From assembly GCF_018406645.1 (NCBI RefSeq), contig NZ_AP024546.1, forward strand, positions 2,976,001 through 3,040,000: a stretch of 64,000 nucleotides of DNA, written 5' to 3'. A model generated the notes under the pieces. That model worked only from the letters and a program-made list of their open reading frames with translations, was not told where the DNA came from and made no database searches. The DNA is from Lysobacter helvus (lineage in GTDB: Bacteria > Pseudomonadota > Gammaproteobacteria > Xanthomonadales > Xanthomonadaceae). Made by a program: the position numbers and the translations under genes. This document shows, one piece after another, positions 23,371 through 33,074 of this stretch. Every line of letters begins with the position of its first letter. The first letter of the stretch is position 1.

Positions 23371-23679
23371 ATGAAGGTGTTGCTCCACGTGCAGGATGTC
23401 CGAGAAGCGCTCGGCGAATGCCGAACAACGTTCTACGGCGCGACCGGCAGCTATCACGACCCTGATTTCCCCCTACCCGTTCGACGGCCGGGTCGCGCCC
23501 CCCAATGGCTTCAAGCCGACATCGAACGCTTTGCGGCTTCGCTAGCCGATCGTTATCGCGCATCGAAACATCCAGCCCCTGCGACTTGTCTTGCTGCGCC
23601 GGCCCGTAACGCTCATGCAGGGCGCGGTCGCCCGCGGAAGGCACGCCCGTTCTCGGAGGTAAATCCGGATGTCGATTGA
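23371..23679 (+). CDS. AlpA-like excisionase / regulator
   Basis: 102 residues. The pattern LLHVQDVREALGECRTTFYG, DPDFPLPVRRPGRAPQWLQADIE matches the AlpA/MerR-like winged helix: helix-turn-helix, then FPxPV, a basic turn and an aromatic-rich wing. AlpA-type proteins activate integrase genes or act as directionality factors in P4-like prophages, satellites and islands. The C-terminal tail is Pro/Ala-rich. The next gene's ATG lies inside its 3' end (10-base overlap). Confidence 0.7.
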   Translation: MKVLLHVQDVREALGECRTTFYGATGSYHDPDFPLPVRRPGRAPQWLQADIERFAASLADRYRASKHPAPATCLAAPARNAHAGRGRPRKARPFSEVNPDVD

Positions 23680-24082
23680 TTCGCGCGAACTTGCGACGAA
23701 GTTGAAGTCCATGGCCGAGGCCAGTTACCACGTCCTGGTCGACGTTGCCCGAAGTCCTTCGATTGATGGTTTTCCGTTCGCCCATCAAACGCTCTGGGAC
23801 ATCGGCGAGACATTGCGTCGGTTCACAGCCCACGCGCTCGCCGCGCCCGCGCCCGAGGTTCAGCTCACAATGCACGTCGAACCGGACCATGCGTGGGCGG
23901 TCGACCTGCACGAGGCGGCGGAACACCTGAATTGGGTTGCCGGCGGCCTGCGCACCGCGTTGATTGAGGCCGTCCAGCACGCCGACGAAGAAGAGTGGGC
24001 ATGGGCTGCGCACCAGATGCTCCTGGAGGCGACATGGGCGCTCACTCAACTCGAATGCGTGCACGCCAAAGGGGAACCGTGA
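23669..24082 (+). CDS. Hypothetical protein of the integrative element
   Basis: 137 residues, acidic and helical: ELATKLKSMAEASYHVLVDV, MHVEPDHAWAVDLHEAAEHL, HADEEEWAWAAHQMLLEAT. No signal peptide or transmembrane segment. The start is supported by GGAGG eight bases upstream. Its stop shares one base with the next start (TGATG), so the two are coupled. Function unknown. Confidence 0.65.
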   Translation: MSIDSRELATKLKSMAEASYHVLVDVARSPSIDGFPFAHQTLWDIGETLRRFTAHALAAPAPEVQLTMHVEPDHAWAVDLHEAAEHLNWVAGGLRTALIEAVQHADEEEWAWAAHQMLLEATWALTQLECVHAKGEP

Positions 24083-24813
24083 TGGCCGGGAAGCTCTTCA
24101 ATCTGAAGGGTCGGTTGGCATCCGGCCCCTACGTCACGATCCCGCGCGCCGTCCTCGAATCGCCGGCTTTCATGAGCAGGTCGGCCAACTCCAAACGTCT
24201 GTTGTTCGACCTCATGGCGGGCTTCCGCTTCGGCCACAACGGTGACATCGCGGCTACCAGGACCATCATGCGCAGGCGTGGATGGACGTCTAACTCCTCA
24301 CTTCAGAGCGCCATCAACGAACTGCTGGCGGCAGGCTTGATCGAGTTGACCAGACAAGGCGGCCTCCATCGATGCTCACTTTTCGCATTCACTTGGATGG
24401 CCATCGACGCATGCGAAGGCAAGCTTGATGTTAGGCCGACGGCAACGCCTTCCAGTCTGTGGCAGAAGTTCGAGGTGTCGGGTGCGAATGAAGCACCAGC
24501 CTTTGAAGCGGGCCATATCGCCCCTGTGAAAGGGCCATCGAAGCCTTCCCCAAAGGCGCAGCCGGTCGCGGTAGGCCTTCAGACAGGGCCAACTACATTG
24601 TCGCCGCGATGTGCGGTGGCCCGCGACAAGGGCACCTTTGAATTCACCATGTCCATAACATCAACGGCGAAGAGGCTACTTGCCTGCCGCACGAAACAGC
24701 TTGAGGTGCGTGGAGGGAAGCCGTGGCGACCGAGCCGGGCGCCGAGGGCACGGGGGGGATGGAAAAATCTATGCGCACCGCGGCAGCCGGCCACCCCCTG
24801 CGCTTGTAATTAA
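24082..24813 (+). CDS. Winged-helix (replication-initiator-like) protein of the element
   Basis: 243 residues. The N-terminal half looks like a winged-helix domain: FNLKGRLASGPYVTIPRAVL, SKRLLFDLMAGFRFGHNGDI, TRTIMRRRGWTSNSSLQSA, then a wing (LIELTRQGGLHRCSLFAFTW). Such domains are common in replication or regulatory proteins of plasmids, satellites and islands. The C-terminal half is low in recognisable structure. The ATG at 24082 overlaps the previous stop, with AAGGGGAA as ribosome site. Replication is an inference from domain shape and position. Confidence 0.6.
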   Translation: MAGKLFNLKGRLASGPYVTIPRAVLESPAFMSRSANSKRLLFDLMAGFRFGHNGDIAATRTIMRRRGWTSNSSLQSAINELLAAGLIELTRQGGLHRCSLFAFTWMAIDACEGKLDVRPTATPSSLWQKFEVSGANEAPAFEAGHIAPVKGPSKPSPKAQPVAVGLQTGPTTLSPRCAVARDKGTFEFTMSITSTAKRLLACRTKQLEVRGGKPWRPSRAPRARGGWKNLCAPRQPATPCACN

Positions 24814-24844
24814 TGGCTTAGGTTCGAAAACCATGAGGTGAGCG

Positions 24845-25291
24845 ATGGCCAGAAAGCCGATTGAATCCCCCGCCCCGCACGTTGTTGGTCCGCCAGAAGA
24901 TCTCACGGAGGCGGAACTCGCCATGTGGGACCGGGAGTTCAAAGCAGTGCCCTTCGGTCATTTCGTGCGCGCCGACATCCCGGCCATGCGAGATCACGTA
25001 CACCTTGTGTGCGAAGAGGCAGAAGCGCGAGCAGCAATGTTGGTGCGGAACCGAACCCGTGACGCCACTGCACATTGGCGCGGTGTCTGCGCTGCGGTAA
25101 TGGGGAGTCGTCGGGCCCTCCGCCTGCTTCCGAATTCGCGGCAAACACCGCGCCGCGCGGGACTGATCGCCGCGGGAAGCGCAAGCGCGGAGCCTGACCT
25201 ATTCGACAACTCTCGACGCGATTGGCGAAGCCTCTTTCCGAACCCAGTTGCGCCTGACACGGACCGCAAGGGTCGTAAAGGCGGACATTGA
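24845..25291 (+). CDS. Protein resembling P27-type phage terminase small subunit
   Basis: 148 residues. The first 70 match the pattern of P27-family terminase small subunits: a Pro-rich start, PEDLTEAELAMWDREFKAVPFGHFVRADIPAMRDHVHLVCEEAEAR (quoted here as LTEAELAMWD, then ADIPAMRDHVHL). The tail ends with a basic patch (DRKGRKGGH). No large terminase subunit, portal or capsid gene is present. In phage satellites a lone TerS redirects helper-phage packaging. Ribosome site GAGGTGAG precedes the ATG. It is the last gene before the metal cargo. The family match is from memory of motif shape and is moderate. Confidence 0.5.
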   Translation: MARKPIESPAPHVVGPPEDLTEAELAMWDREFKAVPFGHFVRADIPAMRDHVHLVCEEAEARAAMLVRNRTRDATAHWRGVCAAVMGSRRALRLLPNSRQTPRRAGLIAAGSASAEPDLFDNSRRDWRSLFPNPVAPDTDRKGRKGGH

Positions 25292-25462
25292 CTGACAAGC
25301 AGTTGCGGCGACGAGGCGGCGTCGCTCATTGTGGCCGCACGAATATCAAATCGCATGTCGCCCTCATCGGCATAGAAACCGAGCCCCGTCGCGCTGCGCG
25401 GCCCGGGCAATGAATCTACTTGTAACCCGACAGCACGAAGCAGTGCAGCGCGTGGGCGCCGC

Positions 25463-25831
25463 TCAGTTCTCGGGCTGGCGACGTGCGATTTCGGTCAGCG
25501 TTGCATCCATGCCTTGCGACTTGAACTTGAAGTCGACGTGGTCACCGAGGCGGATTGCAGTCACGTCGATCGCTCCGGTCCGGAACTTCATCGTCATGGG
25601 CGGCCACTTCAATTGCGCCACGGGACCGTGCGCGATGGTGATCGTTCCGCCTGCCGGGTCCATTGCTTCGACGACGCCGCTAGCAGTCGCAACGGTAGCG
25701 GGCGCGACGTCAGCCATGGCGCGAGCGGACGTCGCCGCCGCAACTGGCTGGGGGCCTGTTTCCTGGGGCGGTCGATCCTGCGAGCACGCGGCCAGCAACA
25801 TGGGCACAAACAGCAAGGTGAGGTGCTTCAT
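25463..25831 (-). CDS. cusF: CusF-like periplasmic copper/silver-binding lipoprotein
   Basis: 122 residues. A signal ending in the lipobox-like LLAAC suggests a lipid anchor. The OB-fold CusF domain has [20 protein letters not shown] and [11 protein letters not shown], carrying the Trp and paired Met ligands of CusF (the usual His is seen in AHGPV). It hands Cu(I)/Ag(I) to the CusCBA pump. It is last of the cusCBAF operon, and its ATG overlaps the cusA stop by four bases. Confidence 0.88.
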   Translation of the reverse strand: MKHLTLLFVPMLLAACSQDRPPQETGPQPVAAATSARAMADVAPATVATASGVVEAMDPAGGTITIAHGPVAQLKWPPMTMKFRTGAIDVTAIRLGDHVDFKFKSQGMDATLTEIARRQPEN

Positions 25832-28800
25832 TTCGTTTTCCTGGTTGTAGTGGAATTGTTTCGGGCGAGCTCGCGGCGCCGTAGCAGCACGAACGCGGCG
25901 GGGATTACGAGCATCGACAAGAGGGGCGCGCTGATCATGCCGCCGACTATCGGGGCCGCGATGCGTTGCATCACCTCCGACCCTGCACCGCCGCCGATCA
26001 TGATCGGCAAGAGACCGGCAAGGATGACGGCGACCGTCATCGCCTTCGGCCTGACGCGCTGCACCGCGCCTTCCCGGATGGCTGCGTCGAGTTCGACACC
26101 GCCTGCCTCAGGATTGGCTGCGAGTTGTCGCTCCCATGCGTGGCGCAGGTACAGGAGCATGATGATGCCGAACTCCGCGGCAACGCCGGCGAGTGCAATG
26201 AATCCAATGAGCGTCGCCACCGACACGGCATGCCCCAGCGCCCAGATCAGCCACAACCCGCCAATCAATGCCAACGGCAGGCTCAGCATGATGACCAGGG
26301 CCTCCGAAGCGCGCCGAAAGACGAAGTAGATCAGGCAGAAGATGATCGCCAACGTCGCCGGCACGACGAGACGCAGGCGCTCGCCAGCGCGTTTCAGATA
26401 CTCGAACTGGCCGGACCAATCCACGGCATAGCCCGCCGGCATCGCCACTTGCTTGGCGACGTTGCGTTGCAAGTCGGCGACAACCGATCCCAGATCGCGT
26501 CCCGCCACATCGACGTACACATAGGTGCTCAAGCGCGCGTTGTCGCTGCGGAGCATCGGCGGCCCTTCGCTGAAGGTCAGTTCGGCCACCTGCCCCAGTG
26601 TCAGTTGCGCCCCGCCGGGCGCGATGATCGGGAGTTGCGCGAGTGCTGGCAACGAGTCGCGAACCTGGCGCGGGTAGCGCACGACCACCGGGTAGCGTTC
26701 GCGTCCCTGAAGGGTCTCTGTGACGGGGCTGCCGCCCACCACCGTCGCAATCAGCCGCTGCACGTCGGCCTGGCTCAGGCCGTACCGTGCCGCCGCGTCG
26801 GGTCGAACCGTGACATCGAGATAGCGCCCCCCGGCTATCCGCTCTGCCAGCGCCGAGCTGACGCCCGGGACCGTGCGCGCGATGCGTTCGATGCGATCAC
26901 TCAACTCGGCCAGCACGGCGACGTCTGGCCCCGACACCTTGATGCCGATCGGGCTCTTGATGCCAGTGGCCAGCATGTCGATTCGGTTGCGGATCGGAGG
27001 TACGAACAAGTTCGTGAGCCCCGGCACACGCACGGCGCGATCGAGTTCGACGCGGAGCTTCTCCGGTGTCATCCCCGGCCGCCATTGGCTTCGCGGCTTG
27101 AATGTGATTGTGGTCTCGAACATTTCCAGCGGCGCAGGGTCCGTTGCGGTTTCAGCGCGACCTGCCTTGCCGAAAACGTGGTCCACTTCGGGCACGGCCT
27201 TGAGCATCCTGTCCGTCAACTGCAGCAGTTGCGCCGTCTTGCCTGCGGACATGCCCGGGAGCGCCGAGGGCATGTACAGCAACGTGCCTTCTTCCAACGG
27301 CGGCATGAACTCGCTGCCCAGGCGCAACATCGGGATCGCGCTCAGCAGCAGCGCGGCGCCCCCCAGCGCGAGCGTCAGCTTCGGGAAACGCAGCACGAGG
27401 TCAAGCGCTGGTTTGTACATCGCGATCAGCATGCGATTGAGCGGATTGTCCCGCTCGGAGCGAATGTTCCCGCGGATCAGGTAGCCCATCAGCACCGGGA
27501 TCAGGGTGATGGAGAGGCCCGCTGCCGCGGCCATCGCGTAGGTCTTGGTGAACGCCAGCGGTGAGAACAGCCGCCCTTCCTGCGCCTGCAGCGCGAACAC
27601 CGGCACGAAGGACAGCGTGATCACCACCAGGCTCACGAACAGGGCCGGGCCGACTTCGCTGGCGGAAGTGGCCATCAACGCCCAGCGTTCGTCGCCTTCC
27701 GGCTCGCGCCCATGCGCCCCGCGGAAATGTTCGAGGTGCTTGTGCGCGTTCTCGATCATGACGACCGCCGCATCGACCATCGCGCCGATCGCAATCGCGA
27801 TACCGCCCAGCGAAAGCAGGTTGGCGGTGATGCCCTGGTAGCGCATGACGATGAACGCCGCGAGCACGCCCAGCGGCAGCGTGATCACCGCGACCAGCGA
27901 CGAGCGGATGTGCCACAAGAACAGCGCGCACACCAGCGCGACCACGAGGAACTCTTCCCCCAGCTTGCGGGTGAGGTTGTGCACGGCGTGGAGGATCAGC
28001 TCGGACCGATCGTACGTCGGCACGATTTCGACACCGCGCGGCAGGCTCGCCTTCAACGCCTGCAGCCGCGCCTTGACGGCTTCGATGGCTACCAACGCAT
28101 TCTTGCCGGAACGCAGGATGACGACGCCGCCGGCGACCTCGCCTTCCCCGTCGAGTTCGGTGATGCCACGTCGCAGGATAGGCCCGCGTTCCACGGTGGC
28201 AATGTCACGCAGGAGGACCGGCACACCGCCTGCGATCATCGAGACCGGCACATTTTCAAAATCCTCGCGCGTGCGCAGATAGCCCTCACTCCGGACCATG
28301 AACTCGGCTTCGCCCTGCTCGATCACCGATCCGCCGGTCGCACCGTTCGCGGATTGGATCGCCCCAGTAAGCTGGTCGATGGTGATCCCGCGAGCGGCCA
28401 GTGCCCGCGGATCGGGCGTGACCTGCCACGCCTGCACCATGCCGCCCACGCTGGCCACTTCGGCGACGTCGGGCACAGTCTTGAGGTCGTAGCGCAAGAA
28501 CCAATCTTGCAACGCGCGCAGTTGTCCGAGGTCGTGGCGACCCGTGCGATCGACGAGCGCGTACTCGTAAATCCAGCCCACGCCGGTCGCATCAGGTCCG
28601 ATCGCAGGATTGACCTGGGCCGGCAAGCGATCGCGCACCTGGCTCAGATATTCGAGGACGCGGGACCGCGCCCAGTACAGATCGGTCTTGTCATCGAACA
28701 GCACGTACACAAACGAGTCGCCGAAGAAGGAAAAACCGCGCACCGCTTTCACGCCAGGCACCGACAGCATCGTCGTGGTGAGTGGATAGGTGACCTGATC

Positions 28801-28986
28801 CTCGACGATGCGTGGCGCCTGGCCGGGCCACTCGGTGCGGATGATGACCTGCGTGTCCGACAGATCGGGCAAGGCATCGAGCGGCGTGTGCATCGTCGAC
28901 CAGATCCCGACGACCGCTAGCGCAACGGCGGCGAGCAGCACGAACAGCCGATGGGCGATCGACGCCCGGATGATGCGGGCGATCAT
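25828..28986 (-). CDS. cusA: Heavy-metal efflux RND transporter, CusA type
   Basis: Inner-membrane proton/Cu(I)-Ag(I) antiporter of the tripartite pump. 1052 residues, twelve predicted transmembrane helices. The proton-relay segment is [20 protein letters not shown] in helix 4. CusA-like periplasmic segments include [24 protein letters not shown] and [16 protein letters not shown], which supply methionines consistent with the CusA triad; this favours monovalent metals over the Czc type. It overlaps cusB and cusF by four bases each. Confidence 0.93.
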   Translation of the reverse strand: MIARIIRASIAHRLFVLLAAVALAVVGIWSTMHTPLDALPDLSDTQVIIRTEWPGQAPRIVEDQVTYPLTTTMLSVPGVKAVRGFSFFGDSFVYVLFDDKTDLYWARSRVLEYLSQVRDRLPAQVNPAIGPDATGVGWIYEYALVDRTGRHDLGQLRALQDWFLRYDLKTVPDVAEVASVGGMVQAWQVTPDPRALAARGITIDQLTGAIQSANGATGGSVIEQGEAEFMVRSEGYLRTREDFENVPVSMIAGGVPVLLRDIATVERGPILRRGITELDGEGEVAGGVVILRSGKNALVAIEAVKARLQALKASLPRGVEIVPTYDRSELILHAVHNLTRKLGEEFLVVALVCALFLWHIRSSLVAVITLPLGVLAAFIVMRYQGITANLLSLGGIAIAIGAMVDAAVVMIENAHKHLEHFRGAHGREPEGDERWALMATSASEVGPALFVSLVVITLSFVPVFALQAQEGRLFSPLAFTKTYAMAAAAGLSITLIPVLMGYLIRGNIRSERDNPLNRMLIAMYKPALDLVLRFPKLTLALGGAALLLSAIPMLRLGSEFMPPLEEGTLLYMPSALPGMSAGKTAQLLQLTDRMLKAVPEVDHVFGKAGRAETATDPAPLEMFETTITFKPRSQWRPGMTPEKLRVELDRAVRVPGLTNLFVPPIRNRIDMLATGIKSPIGIKVSGPDVAVLAELSDRIERIARTVPGVSSALAERIAGGRYLDVTVRPDAAARYGLSQADVQRLIATVVGGSPVTETLQGRERYPVVVRYPRQVRDSLPALAQLPIIAPGGAQLTLGQVAELTFSEGPPMLRSDNARLSTYVYVDVAGRDLGSVVADLQRNVAKQVAMPAGYAVDWSGQFEYLKRAGERLRLVVPATLAIIFCLIYFVFRRASEALVIMLSLPLALIGGLWLIWALGHAVSVATLIGFIALAGVAAEFGIIMLLYLRHAWERQLAANPEAGGVELDAAIREGAVQRVRPKAMTVAVILAGLLPIMIGGGAGSEVMQRIAAPIVGGMISAPLLSMLVIPAAFVLLRRRELARNNSTTTRKTK

Positions 28987-30446
28987 GGCTGCTGCCCTGC
29001 GGCGTCAGGCACATCACGGATGGTGCAGTCCGCGTTCGCCTTCGGGGCAAACTTGGGCACCAGTTGCATGTCCATGAAAGGCGACTTGCCGGGCTTGTCG
29101 AAGTGCTTGTCCGGCGCCATCGGGTCGTACCAATACACCACCGGGCATTTCCGTTGGGCGGACGCCGAAGGCGAAGGTGGCATCGTCATCTCCGGCATGC
29201 CCGGCATGACGTCGCTCGGCATCTTGTCGCGGTCGGTTGCGTCGAGGCGTTCGAGCGCACCCGAGAGGTTCGCTTCCGAATCAATCAGGAACTGGCCAGA
29301 AACCACCACCCGCTCGCCGCCTTTCAAGCCCGTGAGAATCTCGGTCATCCCGCCACCGCTGCGGCCTGCCTCCACATGCACCGCGCGAAAGGTGTCGTCG
29401 GCCGCGAGCACTATCACCCGCGCCTGGGACCCGGCGCCGATCAGCGCTTCGGTCGGCACGAGCGGTCGTTCGCCGCCCGCGGACGGATGCAATGCAATGC
29501 GCGCGAACATGCCCGGCACGAGCACGCCACGCGGGTTGTCGAGCACGATGCGCGCTTGTTGCGTGCGGCTGTTCGTGTCGACTTGCGACAGCACGGCTTC
29601 AACGCGGCCACGAAAGGTTTCGCCCGGCAATGCGTCGACCGTCGCATCCACCGGCGTCCCGTTCGCAATGCCTGCGAGCCCCGCCTGCGGAATGGCGGCT
29701 TCGAGCCAGACGGTCTGCGTGCCATTGATGCGGAACAACAACGTGCCCATCGGCGCGGCTTGGCCCTCGCGAACTCCGATTTCACTGACGACGCCGGTGA
29801 CCGGCGAGGTCAACGTGAGGCGGCCGCGCTGGCCCGTGCCACTCCCTTCGGGAAGACCCAATGCGCGCAATCGTTCATGCGCGGCTGGTCGCAACCCCTG
29901 CGCCGCGGGAGAGCTTGCGTTGCCCAGCGCCTGCGCCTCGGCAATCGCGGTGTTCCAACTCGGCGCGATGATGCGGGCCAAAGGCTGTCCTGCCCGCACC
30001 CGTTCAAATGGCGCGCGCACATCCAGGTGCTCGACAACCGAATCGACGCGGGCACTGACGATGCGCTCCTGGCGCAAGTCCCAAGTGATCGTGCCGGGCA
30101 CTTCAAGCGTCGCGCCCAATCGTCCGGGCTTGACCACCGCCGTGCGCATGCCGAGGTTCTGGCGCACGCCGGGTGCAATGGAAATGCCCCCCGATGTCGC
30201 CTCATCGGCGTACTTCGGCACCATTGGCATGTCCATGAAGGGCGACTTGCCGGGTTTGTCGAAGTGCTGGTCCGGCACCATCGGGTCGTACCAATAAATG
30301 ACCTGGCGGTCGGCTGGCTGCATGTTGGGCGAAGCGGTCGTGGATGCGCTCTCGCGGGACCGCCCGAACCAGTAGCCAATGCCGACGGCCGCCAGGAGCG
30401 CGACGAATCCGGCAACGATTTGCAAACGGCGATGCGTGGTGGTCAT
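28983..30446 (-). CDS. cusB: CusB-type membrane fusion protein with a metal-binding domain at each end
   Basis: Periplasmic adaptor linking CusA to CusC. 487 residues, longer than the roughly 400 of E. coli CusB. An N-terminal membrane anchor (about 10-28) is followed by a heavy-metal-binding domain at about 49-80 ([15 protein letters not shown]...KSPFMDM), then barrel-sandwich and hairpin domains ([30 protein letters not shown]). A second copy of the metal-binding domain is at 436-467. The two DNA copies (30207-30302 and 29046-29141) are close direct repeats. It overlaps cusC and cusA by four bases. Confidence 0.92.
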   Translation of the reverse strand: MTTTHRRLQIVAGFVALLAAVGIGYWFGRSRESASTTASPNMQPADRQVIYWYDPMVPDQHFDKPGKSPFMDMPMVPKYADEATSGGISIAPGVRQNLGMRTAVVKPGRLGATLEVPGTITWDLRQERIVSARVDSVVEHLDVRAPFERVRAGQPLARIIAPSWNTAIAEAQALGNASSPAAQGLRPAAHERLRALGLPEGSGTGQRGRLTLTSPVTGVVSEIGVREGQAAPMGTLLFRINGTQTVWLEAAIPQAGLAGIANGTPVDATVDALPGETFRGRVEAVLSQVDTNSRTQQARIVLDNPRGVLVPGMFARIALHPSAGGERPLVPTEALIGAGSQARVIVLAADDTFRAVHVEAGRSGGGMTEILTGLKGGERVVVSGQFLIDSEANLSGALERLDATDRDKMPSDVMPGMPEMTMPPSPSASAQRKCPVVYWYDPMAPDKHFDKPGKSPFMDMQLVPKFAPKANADCTIRDVPDAAGQQP

Positions 30447-31735
30447 GGCTGCGTCTCCGCGGGCAACAGGAAGGCCAACGCGGCCCAGGCACGTCCCAGT
30501 TCACCGAGGTGTTCGGCGTGCGCGAGATGGACATCGAGCTCGTCTCGACGAGCGCTGAGCCATGGTTGCAGATCGCCGCCGGCGCGGTATGCGGCGAGCG
30601 TCGTCGCGCTGCGGTCCTGCGCGAGGGGCAACAAGGCGTCCTCGTGCAACACGACCTGGCGTTTCAATCCTTCCCACCGAGCGATATCGGCGCGAATGCG
30701 CGCTGCTTCCTGGCGGCGGAGGTCCTCTCGGCTTGCGAGCGCTGCCTGGTAGTCGGCCTCTCGGGCGCTGATTCCACGGTCTTGCCGATTGCGCGAGAAG
30801 AGCGGCAAGCCGATGCCCACCTCCAACATGATCATGTCGCTGCGACCACCGGCGCGCTGGCCGTACGAAGCCCCAACGCTCCAGTCCGATCGCTTGTCCG
30901 CGCGGGCCACGTCAATCGCGGCCGCCGCTGTTTCGACTTGCGCGGTCGCGGGCAGCAACGGGCCGACCCGATCAACCGCCGCAAGCAACTGGGACTCGGA
31001 CATCGGGAGCGAATTGAAATCCGGCGCCACGTTGCTCACCTCGACCGCGGCATCACCCACCCAGCGCGCGAGTCCGGCTTGCGCTGCGCGTTTCTCTGCC
31101 TGCGTGGCCTCGATGCGGTTGTCGAGTTCGAGCAGGGCGGCTTCGGTGGCGAGTGCGTCGCTGACCGTTTCACTACCGCCCGACACGCGCGCCTTGGCCA
31201 GTTTCGCCGCCAGCGCGGCTTGCTCCCTCAGCATCTGCAGCGCTGTCAATTCGCGATGGGCCGACCACACGGCGATCCATGCTTCCGCGGTGGCACGGCG
31301 TACCGCCAGCGCTTCTGCCTCCGCCTTGGCCGTCGCCTCGTCGACCTGCCGGTCCGCGAACGACACTCGCGCCAAACGTTTCGCACGGGACGGGATCTCT
31401 TGCCACAGACCAATTTTCTTCATGGTCATGTCGTCCGCGCTCGCATCGAACGCATCACTTCCCGTCACCGGATAGTTATCGACGCCAATCGTCAGCCTGG
31501 GATCAGGAAGGGCCCCGGCGCGGGCGGCTTCCTCCTGCGCGGCGGCGACGCCGAACCGACGGGCATCGAGCATGGGCGCGCGCGTGCCGGCCAGGCGCAA
31601 GGCCTCGGACAATGAGATGTCATCGGCCGCGACCGCAGTCGCGAATGGCGTGGTCAACATGACCACGCTGAAGAAATGGGCGAGCGCGTGCGTTGGCAAG
31701 CGCCACGCGCTGCAACGATCGAATCGGGCGTTCAT
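30443..31735 (-). CDS. cusC: CusC-type outer-membrane efflux protein (TolC family)
   Basis: Outer-membrane channel of the Cus pump. 430 residues. A signal peptide is predicted, ending near AVAADDISL. Two TolC-type repeats with long helices are visible (SLSEALRLAGTRAPMLDA; ELTALQMLREQAALAAKLAK; LEVGIGLPLFSRNRQDRGI). No lipobox cysteine is obvious. It is the first gene of cusCBAF, with a small Cys-rich exported protein gene just upstream in the same direction. Confidence 0.9.
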   Translation of the reverse strand: MNARFDRCSAWRLPTHALAHFFSVVMLTTPFATAVAADDISLSEALRLAGTRAPMLDARRFGVAAAQEEAARAGALPDPRLTIGVDNYPVTGSDAFDASADDMTMKKIGLWQEIPSRAKRLARVSFADRQVDEATAKAEAEALAVRRATAEAWIAVWSAHRELTALQMLREQAALAAKLAKARVSGGSETVSDALATEAALLELDNRIEATQAEKRAAQAGLARWVGDAAVEVSNVAPDFNSLPMSESQLLAAVDRVGPLLPATAQVETAAAAIDVARADKRSDWSVGASYGQRAGGRSDMIMLEVGIGLPLFSRNRQDRGISAREADYQAALASREDLRRQEAARIRADIARWEGLKRQVVLHEDALLPLAQDRSATTLAAYRAGGDLQPWLSARRDELDVHLAHAEHLGELGRAWAALAFLLPAETQP

Positions 31736-31810
31736 GAAGCCTCCAAAACGGACATGGCGACGCGCGCGGCGCTACTGGCACCGGCGCGGATTGCTACGTC
31801 ATTTCGGGGG

Positions 31811-32191
31811 CTAGATCAGAAGGCTGCAGAAACGCAGCCGCGGTGGAGGGTCCGATCGCGCGATCGGCACGTCGGCCTGGACTGCGACGCGGGAGGTGGA
31901 TTGCAGGACGAGTGGCACGAGCATCGGTGCCGGCAGCGCCAGTGGGGGCACCGACAGTTTCACCGTATCGACGACCACGGAATGTTCCGGATTGCAGTGC
32001 TTGTCGCACAGCGCGGGGTTATCCCGGGCCAGGTCCATCCCCATCTCCGCGCAGTGCCCGGCCATTGCCGCCATCCCGGCCGGCATCTGCTCGATGGGGC
32101 ACAGGTACGCCGCCAGCGCGGCCTGCTGGAACAGCAGGCAGACGATTGCCAACAAGGCAATCCTCAGGCGATGGCGGGCGCGCCGGGTCAT
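31811..32191 (-). CDS. Small exported Cys/Met-rich protein upstream of cusC
   Basis: 126 residues from the ATG at 32191. A signal peptide (RLRIALLAIVCLLFQQAALA) is followed by a metal-ligand-rich segment: YLCPIEQMPAGMAAMAGHCAEMG, then CDKHCNPEHS. The C-terminus is RSDPPPRLRFCSLLI. Position and composition resemble CopL and CzcI, small periplasmic proteins found at the start of metal operons. A role in metal binding or regulation is inferred. It lies 75 bases before cusC. Confidence 0.7.
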   Translation of the reverse strand: MTRRARHRLRIALLAIVCLLFQQAALAAYLCPIEQMPAGMAAMAGHCAEMGMDLARDNPALCDKHCNPEHSVVVDTVKLSVPPLALPAPMLVPLVLQSTSRVAVQADVPIARSDPPPRLRFCSLLI

Positions 32192-32255
32192 GGGCGGGAT
32201 GTTACTACCGGCCCGGCCGATGGTGGAGCGTCTTGGCGAAGCCTGCATGGCCCCC

Positions 32256-32468
32256 TCATGCAAGTCCAAGCTCGGACTTGGAAATCACGGCAAAGGTGCT
32301 CCGGGCGATCTCGACAACGACGCGCCGATACACCTCCTGCCCCAGCGCGTCGCCGGTCAATTGCCCGATGTACTCCAGCGGCCCCAGATCGCGCTTACTC
32401 TCCGGCTCGGGTGAGTTGTTAGGCGTGAGCACGTATCCAGCGCTGCATCGGAACAAGTTGAACGTCAT
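32256..32468 (-). CDS. Small hypothetical protein at the end of the cop operon
   Basis: 70 residues from the ATG at 32468 (MTFNLFRCSAGYVLTPNN). Soluble and short, with EYIGQLTGDALGQEVYRRVVVEI. Not recognised. It follows the DUF305 gene by 79 bases. It may be real because the frame is open and codon use looks ordinary, but there is little else to support it. Confidence 0.45.
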   Translation of the reverse strand: MTFNLFRCSAGYVLTPNNSPEPESKRDLGPLEYIGQLTGDALGQEVYRRVVVEIARSTFAVISKSELGLA

Positions 32469-32547
32469 GGTGTGTCGCTCCCCTTGAGTCGCCTGTCGGA
32501 ATACGTACCTGCCCAGCAACCGCTTTGCATCCGGTCGTCGGCGATGT

Positions 32548-33054
32548 TCATGGCCTCGGATTCTCGTCGCCGAGCAACGCCTTCATCCTCCGGATCTCGT
32601 CGCGCTGCGACGCCAGGATTTCCGCACACAACGCTTGCACTTCGGCGCCATCGCGACCCTTGCGTTCCTCGCACATGAGGATCGCGCCGGCATGGTGCGG
32701 GATCATCGAGCGCAGGAACTGGCGTTCGGTCACGGCGGCCTGCTGCCGGATCAGTGCCCAGAAAACGATCATCGCCACGACCCCGATGGACACCAGGAGC
32801 GCGTTGCGCTTCTTGTCGGGATACATGCCCCACATGACCAGCAATTCGATCACAAGCATCGGGGCCGCCATCAGCCCAGCCATCCAGGCTTGGTTGACGC
32901 TTCCATACACATTCCCCAATCGATCCACCATCGCGTACATCAAGGCGTACATCGCCAGGAACGACAGGCCCATCATCACCAGCAGGCGAACGTAATGCCC
33001 GCCGTGCATTTGCTGCTTCGCCTGCTTTCCGTGTGCCGCATGTTCGTGCTGCAT
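32548..33054 (-). CDS. DUF305 protein with membrane-spanning N-terminus
   Basis: 168 residues. A His-rich start (MQHEHAAHGKQ) precedes three hydrophobic segments (VRLLVMMGLSFLAMYALMYA; LMAAPMLVIELLVMWGMY; ALLVSIGVVAMIVFWALI). The C-terminal part of the DUF305 domain has FLRSMIPHHAGAILMCEE and ILASQRDEIRRMKALL. DUF305 proteins often accompany copper genes; the paired His and Met suggest metal binding. The ATG at 33054 lies 20 bases after the P-type ATPase stop. Confidence 0.85.
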   Translation of the reverse strand: MQHEHAAHGKQAKQQMHGGHYVRLLVMMGLSFLAMYALMYAMVDRLGNVYGSVNQAWMAGLMAAPMLVIELLVMWGMYPDKKRNALLVSIGVVAMIVFWALIRQQAAVTERQFLRSMIPHHAGAILMCEERKGRDGAEVQALCAEILASQRDEIRRMKALLGDENPRP

Positions 33055-33074
33055 GGTGTTTCTCCTTGTCTTGG

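Noticed and set aside
21342-25291. Complete prophage
   Set aside because: No capsid, portal, large terminase, tail or lysis genes; only integrase, AlpA-like, winged-helix and TerS-like proteins.
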